Of a stretch of 34,382 bases of DNA, positions 32,543 to 34,382 are shown one piece after another. The position numbers were made by a program, and so were the translations under genes. The first letter of the stretch is position 1; every line of letters begins with the position of its first letter. Under the pieces are notes generated by a model. That model was not told the origin of the DNA. It was given only the letters and a program-made list of their open reading frames with translations, and searched no databases. Origin of the DNA: Vulcanimicrobiota bacterium (GTDB lineage: Bacteria > Vulcanimicrobiota > Vulcanimicrobiia > Vulcanimicrobiales > Vulcanimicrobiaceae); assembly GCA_003136355.1 (NCBI GenBank), contig PLED01000034.1, positions 15,131 to 49,512 of the forward strand. The letters are read 5' to 3'.

Positions 32543-33096
32543 GCGCCGAATACCTCAGCGCGTTCGCCGCCATCGGCTCGTTCATCGTGATCGCGATCAC
32601 GGCGCTGGCCGCACTGATTCAGTTGCGCCACATCCGCGGCGCCAATCAGCTCACCGGCTTGCTGCACCTTACCGAAGCGTGGCGCGGCGAAGATATCCAG
32701 TTCGCCAATCGCTTCATTCACACCGAACTGCCGGCTCGGCTAAAAGACCCCGCGTATCGCGCCGAACTGATGTCGCCGGATCCCGATCGGCGCGCGCACA
32801 AAGAACTGCTCGTCGCCGACATGCTCGAACAGACCGGCTCCTACATTAAGTACGGCATGATCGACGGCCAACAATTCATCGATATTACCGGCGGCTATAT
32901 CAGGCACATGTGGGACTGCCTCAAACCCGTCGTGGCACTGCGCCGCGTCGCCACGAACGGTTCCGCCGTGTATGAAAACTTCGAATACCTAGCCGTACTC
33001 GAACAAGATTTCAATGCTAAGCACAAGGGCGACAATTATCCGCGCGGTGTGCGCCGTTTAATGGATGAAAAGGAGTGGCGCGAGCTCGGAAGCTAG
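32524..33096 (+). CDS. Single-pass membrane protein, DUF4760-like
   Basis: A 190-residue protein with one N-terminal membrane helix (about residues 12-30: FAAIGSFIVIAITALAALIQL), then a soluble helical domain. LVADMLEQTGSYIKYGMID...IRHMWDCLKPVVALRR...YENFEYLAVLEQD is the pattern of the DUF4760 family (a helical ligand or membrane-surface protein of unknown role). The start is GTG at 32524, which is 16 nt before the CPBP stop; no clear ribosome site precedes it, consistent with translational coupling. A TTG at 32539 is an alternative. It is convergent with a receiver gene, whose end at 33093 overlaps it by 4 nt. Confidence 0.78.
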   Translation: MAEIYLSAEYLSAFAAIGSFIVIAITALAALIQLRHIRGANQLTGLLHLTEAWRGEDIQFANRFIHTELPARLKDPAYRAELMSPDPDRRAHKELLVADMLEQTGSYIKYGMIDGQQFIDITGGYIRHMWDCLKPVVALRRVATNGSAVYENFEYLAVLEQDFNAKHKGDNYPRGVRRLMDEKEWRELGS

Positions 33097-33530
33097 GCTT
33101 GAATCAGGGCGGCGTCTGGTTTGATCTGCAGCAAGTAGGCGTAGTCGCCGACGCTGCGCGCGATTTCGTTCATCGCATCTTCCGCCAGCGGCTTGCGCAG
33201 GCACGCATTGGCGCCGGCGCGATATCCCGCGGCGACTAAATCGTTTTGATCTTCGGCCCCCAGCATGACGACCGGGACGCTCGCGAGTTGCCGGTCTTTG
33301 CGCAGCCAGCGCAGCGTCGCTTCGGCATGACTTCCGCTTGCATCCAAATCAACGAGCACGACATGTGGCTGCGGAAATGCACGCGATTGAACCGAAGGCA
33401 AGCTCGTCGCACCGGTGCCCGCGAGGAATAGACAAACGCCTCGCCCAGCGCGAATAAACGCCCTTCTTAAGCGCGCGCCGTAGAGCGGGTCGTCCGTCAC
33501 AAGAACGACCGTGAATGACGCAGCCGTCAC
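33093..33530 (-). CDS. Receiver-like response regulator partner of MEDS sensor
   Basis: A 145-residue receiver-fold protein. VVLVTDDPLYGARLRRAFIRAG is the first strand with an acidic pair, VVLVDLDASG holds the phospho-acceptor candidate (Asp61, or Asp63), and CLRKPLAED supplies Lys113. The usual Thr/Ser in strand 4 is Gly91 (VVMLGAED), an oddity that may weaken phosphorylation or signalling. The start is a GTG at 33530, overlapping the MEDS stop as GTGA; an in-frame GTG four codons earlier is inside the neighbour. It is expected to act with the MEDS sensor. Confidence 0.8.
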   Translation of the reverse strand: MTAASFTVVLVTDDPLYGARLRRAFIRAGRGVCLFLAGTGATSLPSVQSRAFPQPHVVLVDLDASGSHAEATLRWLRKDRQLASVPVVMLGAEDQNDLVAAGYRAGANACLRKPLAEDAMNEIARSVGDYAYLLQIKPDAALIQA

Positions 33531-34315
33531 GCCGGTTCCCACGTCGGTTCTTGTGAGATCGCGTCGTAGTGTTCGCGCGCGCGACCGATAACTTGCTCGG
33601 CAAGGTCCGGCAAATTATTGCGCAGCCACAGAATGACGCTCTCCGGCTTCGGCACCACGCCCCACGCCGGCCGGTAGTTCGCTTTGATGAGCGAGCGCAA
33701 ACTTTCGACGCGCTCGCCCAGCACTTCATCCATCGCCGAATTGAGCGCCTGATCGAGCGCGCGATCCAATCCGCCGGGAAACAGATGCGTATGCGTGCAG
33801 AGCACCGGATCGATGCGCGACAATTCGAAGTCTTCACCGAACACGTCGATCGCATAGCTGCAGAACAGCGAGAACGTCATCTTCGTTTGAAGCTCGTTCC
33901 ACATTTGTTCGAGCAAAATCGCTTCGGCGCGCCGGTCATCGCTCCAGAGTTTCCCGACCATCTCGCCGTAGGCGCGAATACGTTCGGCCGGCACGTTCTC
34001 GAGCGCGCCCCCCACGACCGTTTCGAAACGGTTCCGGTTGGGTTGCCCGGCAACGCAGATCTGCTCGAGCGTCTTATCGCGGTCATATAACTGAAAGCGG
34101 CCGTCCGCCATCGCGGCTTCCGGGTCGCCGCCCAAGCGCGCGACCTCGCGAATGAACGCATCGCGGCGTTCGGGCGTCGCTATCACGACCAGCCCCTCGC
34201 CCGTCTCCAGCCCTTCGAACAAAAACCGTCCCACATTTCCAATGAGAAAGCGTTCGTCCGCACCGCTGAACTGTACAAAATGGCCCCGAGGCTCAGGAGT
34301 GACGAGCATGCGCAT
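33527..34315 (-). CDS. MEDS-domain sensor protein (DcmR-like sensory domain)
   Basis: A 262-residue cytoplasmic protein. The N-terminal about 180 residues match the MEDS domain (PF14417) that senses small organic or carbon compounds in DcmR-type regulators: FLFEGLETGEGLVVIATPERRDAF, then DGRFQLYDRDKTLEQ, then RIRAYGEMVGKLWSDDRRAEAILLEQMWNELQ and FSLFCSYAIDVF. The rest (about 185-262) is a helical extension of unknown family, with no kinase or DNA-binding domain. Start ATG 34315; a second ATG at 34309 is possible. It is translationally coupled to a receiver protein by GTGA. Together they look like a sensor/receiver pair lacking a kinase. Confidence 0.85.
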   Translation of the reverse strand: MRMLVTPEPRGHFVQFSGADERFLIGNVGRFLFEGLETGEGLVVIATPERRDAFIREVARLGGDPEAAMADGRFQLYDRDKTLEQICVAGQPNRNRFETVVGGALENVPAERIRAYGEMVGKLWSDDRRAEAILLEQMWNELQTKMTFSLFCSYAIDVFGEDFELSRIDPVLCTHTHLFPGGLDRALDQALNSAMDEVLGERVESLRSLIKANYRPAWGVVPKPESVILWLRNNLPDLAEQVIGRAREHYDAISQEPTWEPA

Positions 34316-34359
34316 TGGAGGCAGTATACCCCAAATCCGCGCCGCCTTTCAGTAACTAT

Positions 34360-34380
34360 TGTCATGGTGAGCGGGCGCCA
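34360..34380. repeat. 21-nt interspersed repeat, perfect copy at the window edge
   Basis: TGTCATGGTGAGC followed by GGGCGCCA, identical to 12688-12708 and 31599-31619. It lies 45 nt before the MEDS start on its upstream side and may continue into unseen sequence. Confidence 0.85.
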
Positions 34381-34382
34381 TA

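Overview
The window is about 34.4 kb of GC-rich, densely coded bacterial DNA with no plasmid, phage or transposase genes. A TonB-receptor-like outer-membrane barrel, a porin-like c-type cytochrome and many exported proteins indicate a diderm (Gram-negative-type) aerobe or facultative aerobe. The gene styles are compatible with a poorly cultured environmental phylum such as Candidatus Eremiobacterota (WPS-2); that placement is an inference from gene style, not shown by a marker gene.

Layout. 1-7.7 kb: tRNA-Val(CAC) on the minus strand, an internally deleted DUF488 remnant coupled to a type IB topoisomerase, and then a four-gene minus-strand operon whose genes all overlap by 1-4 nt. The operon encodes an exported Cys-rich protein, a CHASE2 membrane protein without an output domain, an exported protein and an exported TPR-CHAT (caspase-like) protein. 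A tRNA-Val(GAC) and a displaced copy of its T-arm follow. 7.8-12.5 kb: minus-strand exported hydrolases, a beta-lactamase-fold protein, a stand-alone copy of that protein's C-terminal domain, and an SDR epimerase/uronate-dehydrogenase-like enzyme. 12.7-17.7 kb: a GNAT gene, then an overlapping ECF sigma / anti-sigma / TonB-receptor-like operon. 17.7-18.3 kb: a gene graveyard with phosphoketolase, VapC and Hsp20 fragments. 18.3-20.2 kb: a minus-strand operon with two CuA-type cupredoxins flanking a monoheme outer-membrane-like cytochrome. 20.3-25.3 kb: signalling genes (an OmpR regulator with a truncated kinase, a PAS kinase with two lone receivers, UspA), a paralogous gene pair and a cytochrome fragment. 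25.4-31.6 kb: a small acidic protein, a methyltransferase, gamma-glutamyltransferase, a duplicated-module exported protein, a newly called 56-residue ORF and a second beta-lactamase-fold protein. 31.7-34.3 kb: a CPBP protease, a DUF4760-like membrane protein, a lone receiver and a MEDS-domain sensor.

Two families of short interspersed repeats sit almost exclusively between genes. One carries a hairpin whose stem differs between copies while staying perfectly paired. The other is an identical 21-mer present three times. Gene ends repeatedly abut or run into these repeats.

The strongest candidate for an undescribed system is the CHASE2 / TPR-CHAT operon (1425-7475), read as a cell-envelope sensor plus a caspase-like protease module. 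The CuA-cytochrome-CuA operon and the barrel with a tandem C-terminal extension come next.
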